DNA from: Sphingomonas faeni
GTDB taxonomy: Bacteria > Pseudomonadota > Alphaproteobacteria > Sphingomonadales > Sphingomonadaceae
Assembly (NCBI RefSeq): GCF_023195535.1
Contig: NZ_JALPNF010000011.1
Coordinates: forward strand, 27,031-91,030
Length of the DNA stretch: 64,000 nt
Reading direction: 5' to 3'
A program made the position numbers and the translations under genes. Below, piece after piece: positions 39,753-47,537 of this stretch (its first letter is position 1; every line of letters starts with the position of its first letter). The notes below the pieces were generated by a model, which saw only the letters and a list, made by a program, of their open reading frames with translations, did not search any database and had not been told where the DNA came from.

Positions 39753-40124
39753 CGTCACAATCCCTCCCGGACGTAATGATGAATTGCCGCCGAGCGATGT
39801 CCAGCGGCTTTCTCTCAAGCGGTGACGCGGTCGGGCCTGTTTTCCGTTCGGGGACTCGATCGGCTGCATCCGGAATGATTGTTGTGCGTCTCCTCATATC
39901 CGGAGCTTCGCCGATGATCCGATTGGTGCTGAAAAGAAGTCAGACTGATAGCCGCCCACCTCTCTCTCGTTCTAAAATGCTGGTTCAGCAAACGTCGAGC
40001 ATCGGCTTCTGATAAGAGCTGCCCCTCCATATGCCACAGGCGAACGGCAGAAATGTCCCCACTTGTTGTCATTCAAGAGCGATGACACTTCCCAAAACAC
40101 TATCCGAGTCGGGCAATTCTGTGC
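39753..40124. other. Intergenic region between relaxase end and ABC ATPase
   Basis: About 370 bases, less GC-rich than the flanks, holding the ATPase promoter. Short open frames on both strands lack family features. No repeat or terminator is obvious. Confidence 0.4.
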
Positions 40125-41225
40125 CTAGCGCCGCCTGGGTGGTGGTGGTGTGCCACGTGGCACATCCCGATCCGGTTGCGGCTCGTTTCGCGGACGATCC
40201 CGTGCGTCTCGGACCCGATTCTCGGCATCGCGAAGCATCATGTCCGGCACCGTCTCAATCCGCGCGCGCTCCTGGATGAACTTCCTCACATGGCCGGCGA
40301 GCTGTCGGTCTTCGTGGTTGCCAGTGCGATCGAGGCGGTCGGCCGCAGCCTCGTAGCGACGTTTGGTGTCCTGCCAGCGTGCCCGCGTCTTGATCGCTAG
40401 CGCTGGCTGCTGGGCCTTGCCGAGCGCGATTTGCATTGCCTCGCGCGCTTGCCGCAGATCGGCATCGGTAGGTTGGCGGGACGCACCGTTGCGTATGCGG
40501 GCGCGCAACTGCGTCAGCGCCATGCTGGTGCCCGCCCTCCCCTGTCCGCGTGTATAGCGCGGCGTCGCCTCTGCCTCGACACCGCGGCTGCGCAGCGCTT
40601 CGGCGAACGCCTCGCGAAATCGAAACAGATCCTCGCGCCTAGGATCGAAGCGCTTCCGGTCCATTCCTTCGGCTTGAACCGTCAGATGGACGTGCGGCCT
40701 GGGTGTGTCGGTGTGAAGAGCGAGGACATAGTCGTGATTGTCACCAATCAAGCGGTCGGCCGCTTCCCTGACGGACTCCCTTACCTTGTCAGGGTTGGTG
40801 CCTGCCGGCATCGAGAACACCATCGCAACGGCCGAAACCGATGTCCCCTGCCGCCAATAGAGCGGGTCGGACCATTCGTCCGCGATCTGATGCGCATCAT
40901 CCTTCGACGTGATCCGCTCGCCGTCCCGTGTCTCGATCGCGATGTCGCCGTGGCGACCGATATAATCGAGATGGGCGGCCAAGTGCTTCGCGCCCTTCTT
41001 CCGCCCTGTCACCTTGACCAGCACCTCCGGCGTGCGGTGAACGACCCGCGCGAGAGTGTCCCGAACGGCTGAGGCTGTCGGTGCGACATTGTGTCGGGGC
41101 GCGAATGCCCCTGTGCCGTTGACGATGCTCTTGGCGTAACGCGCGTTCGGATCGCCCACGATGCGCGGCTTGAACCGCGGTTTCATCGCCTCCCACAGCT
41201 CATCCTCGCGCTCGCCGAAGGGCAT
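40125..41225 (-). CDS. MOBP-type relaxase
   Basis: A 366-residue relaxase. The metal-binding motif is HTDTPRPHVHLTV near residues 170-182, matching the HxDxx(P)HxH pattern of VirD2/TraI-like relaxases. N-terminal candidates for the DNA-attacking Tyr are in RYAKSIVNG and HLDYIGRHGD. It nicks oriT and leads the strand through the T4SS. Its ATG overlaps the mobC stop as TAATG. The C-terminal tail is basic and Pro-rich and contains a parS-like palindrome read as DVPRGTP. It is shorter than many relaxases of this group, with no helicase or primase part. Confidence 0.9.
   Translation of the reverse strand: MPFGEREDELWEAMKPRFKPRIVGDPNARYAKSIVNGTGAFAPRHNVAPTASAVRDTLARVVHRTPEVLVKVTGRKKGAKHLAAHLDYIGRHGDIAIETRDGERITSKDDAHQIADEWSDPLYWRQGTSVSAVAMVFSMPAGTNPDKVRESVREAADRLIGDNHDYVLALHTDTPRPHVHLTVQAEGMDRKRFDPRREDLFRFREAFAEALRSRGVEAEATPRYTRGQGRAGTSMALTQLRARIRNGASRQPTDADLRQAREAMQIALGKAQQPALAIKTRARWQDTKRRYEAAADRLDRTGNHEDRQLAGHVRKFIQERARIETVPDMMLRDAENRVRDARDRPRNEPQPDRDVPRGTPPPPRRR
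40149..40164. promoter_or_regulatory. parS-like palindrome, site 5 of 6 (inside a gene)
   Basis: TGTGCCACGTGGCACA falls within the last codons of the relaxase gene and is again read as VPRGT, as in site 3. It lies about 1.7 kb from site 6, so the two bracket the mobilisation genes. Confidence 0.7.
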
Positions 41226-41794
41226 TAGTCGGCGACCTCCCAATAGGCGGAGTCGCCACGAAGCGCGCCTCCGAGCGCGTCGACCTGTTCGGTGATCTCT
41301 TCGCGCATGTCTGCGATACGACGCAACTCCCGCTCGATCTGCAATCCGCTATCCGCCATTAGCGAGGCGTTGCCGGCCTTCATCGCCTGGTTGAGGTTTC
41401 GGCCGATGCGTTGAAGCTGCATGCGGATCGGCGCGAGAGCATCGCGCAAGCCGTCATCGACGTTGCCCTTCAATCCGAGATGGCGTCGCGCCAGTGCTTT
41501 GATCCAACGCGAACGGTCGACACCGCGATCGGCCGCTCGCCGATCGAGCAGCGCCAACTCAGCATCGGTGAAGCTGAGCGTCACACGGTTACCGGCGCCG
41601 TTAGCGCGTGGCGCGATCCGAGGCGCGTCGATCACCTGCTTCAATGACTGCTGAAGCACGGTTCGGAGAAGCGCGCTGCGCCCTCCCCTTCCCTCTGCAA
41701 CGGCATCGAACGCGGCCAACAGGTCCCGATCAATGCGCGCCGTCAGCATCGCGGTCGGCTTGGTTGGGGATGCAGATTGCGAGGCTGCGGTCAT
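41225..41794 (-). CDS. mobC: MobC-like relaxosome accessory protein
   Basis: A 189-residue protein. An N-terminal region with TAMLTARIDRDLLAAFDAVAE looks like a ribbon-helix-helix DNA-binding part. The second half (LQRIGRNLNQAMKAGN near residue 130) carries the LxxIGxNLNQ pattern of MobC proteins. MobC aids oriT binding and strand opening by the relaxase. It reads away from oriT, which lies just upstream, and is coupled to the relaxase. Confidence 0.85.
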   Translation of the reverse strand: MTAASQSASPTKPTAMLTARIDRDLLAAFDAVAEGRGGRSALLRTVLQQSLKQVIDAPRIAPRANGAGNRVTLSFTDAELALLDRRAADRGVDRSRWIKALARRHLGLKGNVDDGLRDALAPIRMQLQRIGRNLNQAMKAGNASLMADSGLQIERELRRIADMREEITEQVDALGGALRGDSAYWEVAD

Positions 41795-41831
41795 GCTCCG
41801 AAGGAGTAATGTAATACAGCAAACACCACAA

Positions 41832-41844
41832 CACCTATCCTGCC
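41832..41844 (+). other. oriT: Candidate oriT nic site (IncP/MOBP type)
   Basis: CACCTATCCTGCC contains the YATCCTG|Y nic consensus of the IncP/MOBP family; the flanking CACC also matches the RK2 nic region. The expected cut is after ATCCTG at 41842. It lies 38 bases upstream of mobC, next to the relaxase operon and a parS-like site, exactly where an oriT is expected. No long inverted repeat beside it is obvious. The minimal oriT probably spans about 41795-41900. Confidence 0.72.
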
Positions 41845-41875
41845 ATTAAACCTCCCCAACCATAATCCTTCTCGC

Positions 41876-41897
41876 AAGTGTGCCACGTGGCACACTT
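41876..41897. promoter_or_regulatory. parS-like palindrome, site 6 of 6
   Basis: A 22-bp perfect palindrome with core TGTGCCACGTGGCACA, 34 bases from the nic site. It lies between parB and mobC, upstream of the mobilisation genes. Binding here could link partition, mob promoter control and access to oriT. Confidence 0.75.
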
Positions 41898-41992
41898 AAT
41901 TAGTCTTGAATGAAGCGATTTCGCGGAAGGAAAGAAGGTGTGCGAATGCGCGCGAAGATCACCATCGGCGCTCTCCGTTCAACGGCCGGCGA

Positions 41993-42988
41993 TCAGCGCC
42001 AGCTGACGATCCGGGGCGTGTCTTCGCCGTCGAAGTGGAGCAGCGCTTCCACGACGATCGCACGCTGACCCTCCACCTCGATTGTCGGCCGCTCGATCTT
42101 CTGCTTGCCACCCTTCGCCTTTGAAGACCGGGGGGCAGGGGCACTGGTGCTAGAAACCAGCGCCGACGGGACCGGTGTCGCGTCCTGAGCGCGCTCGGCA
42201 AGCTCGTCCCTGATCTCGTCGGTTGATGGGGCGGGAGGATCGACCAGGGTCTCGTCGCTGGCTTTCTCGGGTTCGCCATCCGCGCCCGGTTGCACGACAG
42301 GCGGGGGGGCAGGAGAATCGGTCGGCGCGCTGGTCTTCTTCGCTCCCACGTCGCGTGCCAGCCGTTCGCACGCCAATACCGTCATATCCTCGGTCGCCGT
42401 ATTCGCGATAAACTTCCGGGTCGCTGCATCGTCCACCTTGGCTGCCTGGGTAAGGGCAACGGCGCTCCGCATCGAGATATCGGCAAGTAGCGCAGAGATG
42501 TAGTCGGGAGCACTTGCGAGGCCATGATACCGGGTCAGGAGCGTGCGGTTCCGGCCTGTCTGCCGCGCTAGATCTGTGAGCGTGCGGCCGGACGCAACCT
42601 CCTTGGCGACGAAGGCCACCACGTCGGCTGTCGACAGGTTTTCGCGCTGATCGTTCTCGATGAATTGGTCGATGCGGACCTGCGCGGGATCATCCGCCTT
42701 GGCGACGATCGCGCGAACCTTGATCCCGAGTTGCTTGCACGCGCGCCAGCGACGTTCGCCGAACTGGATGCGATAGCGCCCTTCCTCATCCTTCGGAGCG
42801 ACCGTCACCGGTTGAAGCTGTCCTCGTGCTTCGATCGTCCCGGCCATATCGTTAATCGTTGCCGGATCGATGTCGCGCCGGACGTTCTCGGGATCGGGAT
42901 AGAGCTGATCCGGATCGAGGAGCAGAACGCGATCCGCGTCTGCGACCTCGGCCTTGTCACTGAAGACGTCGAAGTTGTCGAAGTCCAT
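41993..42988 (-). CDS. parB: ParB-family partition/regulatory protein
   Basis: A 331-residue ParB/Spo0J-type protein. The CTPase domain includes NVRRDIDPATINDMA, GRYRIQFGERRWRACKQLG (the ERRxRA motif) and ENDQRENLSTAD. A helix-turn-helix follows (GRTLTDLARQTGRNRTLL, near residue 133). A long Pro/Ala/Ser-rich linker leads to a short C-terminal part with PTIEVEGQRAIVVEALLHF that may be an SH3-like or dimerisation region as in KorB. The ATG overlaps the parA stop (TAATG). It is the likely reader of the six parS-like sites. Confidence 0.9.
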   Translation of the reverse strand: MDFDNFDVFSDKAEVADADRVLLLDPDQLYPDPENVRRDIDPATINDMAGTIEARGQLQPVTVAPKDEEGRYRIQFGERRWRACKQLGIKVRAIVAKADDPAQVRIDQFIENDQRENLSTADVVAFVAKEVASGRTLTDLARQTGRNRTLLTRYHGLASAPDYISALLADISMRSAVALTQAAKVDDAATRKFIANTATEDMTVLACERLARDVGAKKTSAPTDSPAPPPVVQPGADGEPEKASDETLVDPPAPSTDEIRDELAERAQDATPVPSALVSSTSAPAPRSSKAKGGKQKIERPTIEVEGQRAIVVEALLHFDGEDTPRIVSWR

Positions 42989-43731
42989 TATCCGTTGCTC
43001 CCGATCCGGGTCATGGCTTCCTCGAGAAAGGCGCGCATCGCCGGCAGCGATCCTCGCACGTCCTTGTTCAAGCGCCATACCGGCACGCGCTCTTGAAGCG
43101 CCTGGCTGTAGTGTGCGCGATCGGGGAGGTAGCTGGTGAACAGGTTTTTCCCGACCTTCTCCCGGATCGCCGCGAGCATTTCCATTTGCGCGCGATCGTT
43201 GGCCTTCACGCGGTTGGCGACCAGGCCGGCGACATGGATCGGTTTTGTTCGGCCTCGCTGGTTTACCGTGGCGATCGAGTCCGACACCTGCTTGGTCGAC
43301 GCCGGACCGAACGGCCCCAGTTCGACGGGAATTATCAGCGAGTCCGCTACCATCAGCGCCGCGAAATTGATCCAGGACCAGGAAGGAGGCGTGTCGATGA
43401 CGCAGAAATCGAACGCAGGACCAAGCTGCGGGAAGTTGGCCCGGATATTTCCAAGCGCCTTCGTGTAATCCGCGTCATATTCGCCGCCCATACGGTTCGA
43501 GTAGATCGACAGGCGAGGCGCGGAAGCGGGCAGCGAGTAGCGGGGCTCGAATAGAGGCTTGCACGTGCCAAGGCTCTCGAACTCTGCCAGCGCCGCGGTC
43601 GCGTTGCACTGGCGATCGAGATCGAGAAACAGAACGCGATGGCCAGCGTCGGCTAGAATCCATGCCAAATGGCAGGCGATCGTGGTCTTGCCCGCGCCGC
43701 CCTTTTCTACGTTGATGGCGATAGTCTTCAC
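42988..43731 (-). CDS. parA: ParA-family partition ATPase
   Basis: The 247-residue protein has the deviant Walker A KGGAGKTT near residue 10, with the signature Lys, then VLFLDLDRQCNA (A') near residue 34 and FCVIDTPPSW (Walker B) near residue 108. It lacks an N-terminal HTH, so it is a short (type Ib-like) ParA that would need another factor to regulate the operon. It is co-transcribed with parB downstream and a small membrane protein upstream. Confidence 0.93.
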   Translation of the reverse strand: MKTIAINVEKGGAGKTTIACHLAWILADAGHRVLFLDLDRQCNATAALAEFESLGTCKPLFEPRYSLPASAPRLSIYSNRMGGEYDADYTKALGNIRANFPQLGPAFDFCVIDTPPSWSWINFAALMVADSLIIPVELGPFGPASTKQVSDSIATVNQRGRTKPIHVAGLVANRVKANDRAQMEMLAAIREKVGKNLFTSYLPDRAHYSQALQERVPVWRLNKDVRGSLPAMRAFLEEAMTRIGSNG

Positions 43732-43734
43732 GTC

Positions 43735-43929
43735 CTACCAGCCACGATCCGACGAGATGTTCCAATGGTCGTAGCCGCGGTAGTTGGAATCGGAGCGCGT
43801 ATTGCGCCCCGCCTCCTCGTCAGCCGTGTCGCCGCTCCAGACGCGCGGGTTCTCGCTGCGGCCCATGCCCGACAGCAACCCCCAGCCGAGGAATACGAGA
43901 AACCCGATCGTTAGTAGGTGGTCCAACAT
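43735..43929 (-). CDS. Small single-span membrane protein upstream of parA
   Basis: A 64-residue protein with one hydrophobic helix (LTIGFLVFLGWGLLSGM, about residues 6-22) and a polar Asp/Arg/Ser-rich tail (DTADEEAGRNTRSDSNYRGYD). It ends three bases before parA and is probably co-transcribed. No family is recognised. A link between the partition complex and the membrane is only a guess. Confidence 0.55.
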   Translation of the reverse strand: MLDHLLTIGFLVFLGWGLLSGMGRSENPRVWSGDTADEEAGRNTRSDSNYRGYDHWNISSDRGW

Positions 43930-43975
43930 GGCCTCAGCCTCCGTCGCCTTGATGAAAGGCCGATCCTGTAATAAG

Positions 43976-44008
43976 TGGTATCTAAATCCTCGTCAATATG
44001 AGATACCA
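43976..44008. promoter_or_regulatory. Inverted repeat in the divergent parAB / small-regulator promoter region
   Basis: TGGTATCT and AGATACCA are perfect 8-bp arms separated by 17 bases, lying between two divergent start codons. They make a good candidate operator for the small protein encoded immediately to the right. The region is AT-richer than its flanks, consistent with promoters facing both ways. Confidence 0.55.
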
Positions 44009-44016
44009 ACAATTCC

Positions 44017-44229
44017 ATGACGACGAATGACTCTAGCAAGCTCGGCTCGGTCGGTCGCCCGCGAATTAACGCAGAGCAGACGATGGCCCGATTTCCGCCG
44101 GGGACATTGGCCCGGATCAAGGCATTGCTGCGCCCGGGAGAAACGGTTGCCGATTTCATGCGCGAGTCCGTCGAGATGGAAATGCGGAGGCGGGAAGGGC
44201 CGCCGGTAGGCGGCCCCGACCGTACCTAG
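44017..44229 (+). CDS. Small putative ribbon-helix-helix-like regulator
   Basis: A 70-residue basic protein. RPRINAEQTMARFPPGTLARIKALLRP followed by DFMRESVEMEMRRRE looks like a short strand and two helices, the ribbon-helix-helix pattern. It is divergent from the small membrane gene and parAB, and an inverted repeat sits just before its start. It may control its own gene and the partition operon; this is inferred from structure and context. Confidence 0.55.
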   Translation: MTTNDSSKLGSVGRPRINAEQTMARFPPGTLARIKALLRPGETVADFMRESVEMEMRRREGPPVGGPDRT

Positions 44230-44546
44230 TCGCGGTCCTCCGAACCCTTGGCGAGGATCGCGAAGCCGTCGGCGATCAGCTCGACCGTATAGCGCTTGCC
44301 ATCGGCCACGTCGTAGGAGTTCTGCCGAACCCGGCCGGTGATATGAACGAGATCACCCTTCTGCGATTTGGCGGCGCGCTCGATTAGCTTGCCGAACACC
44401 GTCACCTCGTTCCAGTGCGTGTCCGTCACCCACTCGTCGTTCTCCTGCCGGTTGTAGTTGGCGGCGACGCTGACCTTCGTCACCTTGTCATGCTCGGTGA
44501 TCTTGCCAACCCGCCCGATGATCCGAAACTCCGCGATGTTCTGCAT
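44226..44546 (-). CDS. ssb: Single-stranded DNA-binding protein
   Basis: A 106-residue OB-fold protein. IIGRVGKITEHDKVTKVSVAAN and EWVTDTHWNEVTVFGKLIERAA match SSB, followed by GDLVHITGRVRQNSYD. It lacks the usual acidic C-terminal tip (DDDIPF), ending instead KGSEDRD. A plasmid SSB would protect the entering strand during conjugation. It converges on the small regulator gene, and the two overlap by four bases at their 3' ends. Confidence 0.9.
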   Translation of the reverse strand: MQNIAEFRIIGRVGKITEHDKVTKVSVAANYNRQENDEWVTDTHWNEVTVFGKLIERAAKSQKGDLVHITGRVRQNSYDVADGKRYTVELIADGFAILAKGSEDRD

Positions 44547-45075
44547 GGTCCTGTCCTCCGATCGATCAGGCTAATTCCTGATGGGAATTGAAGGGAGTGC
44601 GGGCGCCGCGATCAAGCGAAAAAACGGAGGGTCTGCGCAGCGAAAACCGTTGGCGAAGCCGGTTATTCGCTTGATCGTAGAAGGCGGCGAGCGCCCATTT
44701 TCCCATCACCCAGGAATAGCCGGGCGAGGGGCTCGACCTGGGCCATCGCGATCGGTGTGGGGTTTGGCTAGTGCTAGGATCTCGGTATGTGGCGACGATG
44801 GGCGCAGCTCGGTTCGGCCCGCGGGGAAACCGAGTGTCGACAACGTGGAAAGGGAATGATGCCGGTGATTACCACGCCGCCCTTGCTAGGAACTAGGTGC
44901 TACGGCCGCGATCATGCCCGAAAAACGGCTCGACCAAGCACCAGCTCAACCATCTGGGCGCAACAGAAGACGCATGCTCCGCTCGGGAGCACCGCGCCGT
45001 AGGCGCGTCCATCGGTTCGGCCTGGGGAAAGTGGTTCTTTGGAGTGTCCTGCTTGGGTTCAGCGCGTCTTTGCCG
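44547..45075. other. Intergenic region between ssb and the HTH gene
   Basis: About 530 bases with no supported gene. Short open frames on the plus strand lack family features. The left end holds the ssb promoter (with a CTGTCCTCC ribosome-site complement). No repeat or strong hairpin was noticed. Confidence 0.4.
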
Positions 45076-45912
45076 TCAGGCATTAGAGCGTTGGCCGCCT
45101 AGGCCAACTCCATTTGAATATAGAATAGATGAATCTAGGAGCGGTTGACCATTTTTTTGAGACTCTCGTTCCTCAATGCCGATTGCGAGACGCATCATGA
45201 TGCTGCGGAGGTCGGCGTCGTCAATGTCCTCTGCCACAACCTGACGGGGCGAGCGCCATAGACGCATCGCCTCGATCTCTTCGATACGATCAGCATCCCG
45301 CTGCACCACATCGTCGGGCAGGGGAGAGGGGCGAAAGCATCGCGGAAGGAAGCCGACCAGACGGTTCGGGAACCGCATCCGATAGACGTTGGACGTCTGC
45401 TCAAAGCGCGCTTTCGGGCGATCGCGGGTTGGTTCGACCGGGACGCATCGCCGCTGCTTGTCGAGCAACCCCATTCTAGCAAGGATCGACAGGCCGCGCC
45501 CGACGCTCGCACGCGACAATCCGGCGTGCGTCTCGATCCACTCCCATGTCGGGAAGACCTTGCCGCCGCAGGTGCGAGCGAGCTGCGTTAGCTGCTCGAA
45601 CACCCGCACTGCTGCAGGCGTAATCAGCGTAACGAGGCGTTCGGCCTCAGTGAGCTGGCGCCCCTCGGTACGGGCAAGGCGCCTGATGGCGTTCTTGCGT
45701 TTCAGCAGCTCCACGGCGTTGCGATACAGCCGGTCCGTCTCGCCCTTGGCGTAGCTGTAGAAAAAGTCGTCCTCGAACGTGCCAGCCTTACGGCTGTGAG
45801 GATGCACGTGCGCGCGCGTCGGGTTCGGTGCCCCCGATCGCGACCTGGCGCGCTCGTTTGTCGCTCGTTCGAGCGCCATGAAGCTCGCGCGCGCAATCGT
45901 AATAGCTCCCAT
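45076..45912 (-). CDS. Helix-turn-helix replication-region protein
   Basis: A 278-residue protein. The middle holds a winged-HTH-like segment, FPTWEWIETHAGLSRASVGRGLSILARMGLLD, cited here only by its core SRASVGRGLSIL near residue 150. The N-terminal part is basic (SRSGAPNPTRAHVHPHS). Similar HTH proteins occur beside repA on sphingomonad plasmids, sometimes annotated as replication proteins. GAGGGGACG precedes the chosen ATG. Whether it is a second initiator or a copy-number regulator is not decided. Confidence 0.6.
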   Translation of the reverse strand: MGAITIARASFMALERATNERARSRSGAPNPTRAHVHPHSRKAGTFEDDFFYSYAKGETDRLYRNAVELLKRKNAIRRLARTEGRQLTEAERLVTLITPAAVRVFEQLTQLARTCGGKVFPTWEWIETHAGLSRASVGRGLSILARMGLLDKQRRCVPVEPTRDRPKARFEQTSNVYRMRFPNRLVGFLPRCFRPSPLPDDVVQRDADRIEEIEAMRLWRSPRQVVAEDIDDADLRSIMMRLAIGIEERESQKNGQPLLDSSILYSNGVGLGGQRSNA

Positions 45913-46197
45913 CGTCCGTCCCCTCTTCGGAGGCCGGGACCAGGCAAAACAAGAGCGTGGCGCGAAGCGCGCTCCCTTGAACCGAGGCTCGAGAACGGAT
46001 ATGAGAAGGGTGCGTATTGTCCCCAATGGGGTCCCGATCGATGCCGCCAAGCATCGCTCATCACGTTCCAGGGTGCCCGGCCTTCGTGCCGGGCATTCGT
46101 TTATGTGGTCACAGCCGATCCCTTTGATGCCCGTCGAATAATGCCGACAACGCAACGGGATTTTGGCGCAAGCTGCGCTTGAACGAAATAGAAACAG

Positions 46198-46321
46198 TTC
46201 GTGCTTTCGCGGACTTATGCCAACAAAAGTTCGTGCTTTCACGGACCTAGGCTAGTCCTTTTCGTGCTTTCGCGGACCGGAGTTCGTGCTTTCGCGGACG
46301 CTGCTTCGTGTTTTCTCGGAC
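46198..46321 (+). repeat. oriV: Iteron array downstream of repA (candidate oriV)
   Basis: Five direct copies of the 17-bp unit TTCGTGCTTTCGCGGAC, with starts at 46198, 46230, 46261, 46283 and 46305. Copies 1, 3 and 4 are identical; copy 2 has one change (CACGGAC) and copy 5 two (GTTTTCTC). Spacings of 22 and 31-32 bases suggest binding on similar helical faces. They lie directly beyond the repA stop, and should bind RepA. Confidence 0.88.
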
Positions 46322-46360
46322 CGTTGCCGTCTCGAGATCGAATCAGTTGAACGCCATTCG

Positions 46361-47221
46361 TTACGCGGAAAGTAGGCTCGCCTTCGGTGTGATAGTCACA
46401 GTCGTCGAAGCTGTTGTTCGGCGTTTACCAGCTGCTGTCTCAACCGATGCTCCGTCATCCATGACGATGTGATAATCGGGCACGGCGTCCGCATCCGATA
46501 TTCCCTTCATCACATGCCGGAAGTGCTTCAGCGAGTTTTGGTAGCCGAGCTGCAGCCGCAAGTCGTCGAGGCCGACTTGGACCGATCCGTCTTTGCAGGT
46601 CGATCGAGCGACTTCGTAGAGTCGACGCTCGACCGGGCCGAGCTGGAAATAAAGCGGTGAGTAGTCCAGCACACGCCGATCGCGCAGGATCGCGCGATAT
46701 AACCAATCGCACAGCCGTACCTTCACGCCCTTCAACCGCTTATCGCCACTTTTGGTCTTCGTATAATGAAGCTGCGCCTCCGACAGCCATGAGAAAAAGC
46801 CCGACTGCCCCTCTCCACCAGCCTCAATGTTTGTCTTGATCTGCGTGCCCTGCAGCCGCTCCAGAGCATCGGACAACCGCGTATAGGATCGCGCCGATCC
46901 ACTTACCCCAGTGACGCGAAAAAGATCGTGGGCGGTAAAGTAGAAGTCCTGGGCCACTGCCTCACCGGCGTCGAGCTTTGCGACGAGCAAGCTGGCGATA
47001 TAGAGTAAGACTTCCTTGTCGTAGATCGTGGCAACGCCGCGCGGACCAGGACCGATCTCGATCGATACCGTGTCGGTCTTGTAGATTAGCGACCGCTTCC
47101 ACGCCGTCTTGGTCAGCGCGAAGAACGGGTAAGCCATCAAAGACTGCTCGCCGCGGACCTCGGTCAGCAGCGGGCTATCAAGCACGAACAGGTTGCCTTG
47201 TGAAGATGCTCCCTCCGTCAT
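46361..47221 (-). CDS. repA: RepA replication initiator (RPA family)
   Basis: A 286-residue initiator. Segments such as MAYPFFALTKTAWKRSL near residue 29, GVATIYDKEVLLYIASLL near residue 61 and LSPLY-like DYSPLYFQLGPVERRLYEVAR near residue 185 (abbreviated LYFQLGPVERRLYE) match the RPA family of alphaproteobacterial plasmid initiators. Two winged-helix domains are expected to bind the iterons. Iterons lie on both sides of the gene, the upstream ones in its promoter, giving a basis for autoregulation. Confidence 0.9.
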   Translation of the reverse strand: MTEGASSQGNLFVLDSPLLTEVRGEQSLMAYPFFALTKTAWKRSLIYKTDTVSIEIGPGPRGVATIYDKEVLLYIASLLVAKLDAGEAVAQDFYFTAHDLFRVTGVSGSARSYTRLSDALERLQGTQIKTNIEAGGEGQSGFFSWLSEAQLHYTKTKSGDKRLKGVKVRLCDWLYRAILRDRRVLDYSPLYFQLGPVERRLYEVARSTCKDGSVQVGLDDLRLQLGYQNSLKHFRHVMKGISDADAVPDYHIVMDDGASVETAAGKRRTTASTTVTITPKASLLSA

Positions 47222-47254
47222 GCCGCAACCTGTAGGGGCACCGCAAAAGACGGG

Positions 47255-47376
47255 GTCCGCGAAAGCACGAACGCTCGATCGCCCGGGTCCGCGAAAACAC
47301 GAATGGCAGCGTCGTTTTCCTCGTGAACAGGGCCGTTGCCGACCCGATCGCCATCAATTTTCGTGTTTTCGCGGAC
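47255..47376. repeat. Iterons upstream of repA, inverted pair plus one opposed copy
   Basis: Two minus-strand copies (GTCCGCGAAAGCACGAA at 47255-47271 and the A-variant at 47287-47303) are followed by a plus-strand copy, TTCGTGTTTTCGCGGAC, at 47360-47376. All three belong to the same family as the downstream array. Relative to repA they read in the gene's promoter, 34 bases upstream of the ATG, so RepA binding would be expected to shut off its own gene and possibly pair the two arrays. Confidence 0.85.
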
Positions 47377-47537
47377 CAACCTGTGCGCGGTATCGCCGGC
47401 GTCGCCTCGTCTCGCAAACGATCGTTTTTGATGCGCCATCATGTGAGAACCGTAGCAGTTGACGCCAGCGTCTCAAAACACTTTCGCGATTGGCCCTCGA
47501 CATGATAGACGTCAGACATGAGTTTTGAGAATGCTTC

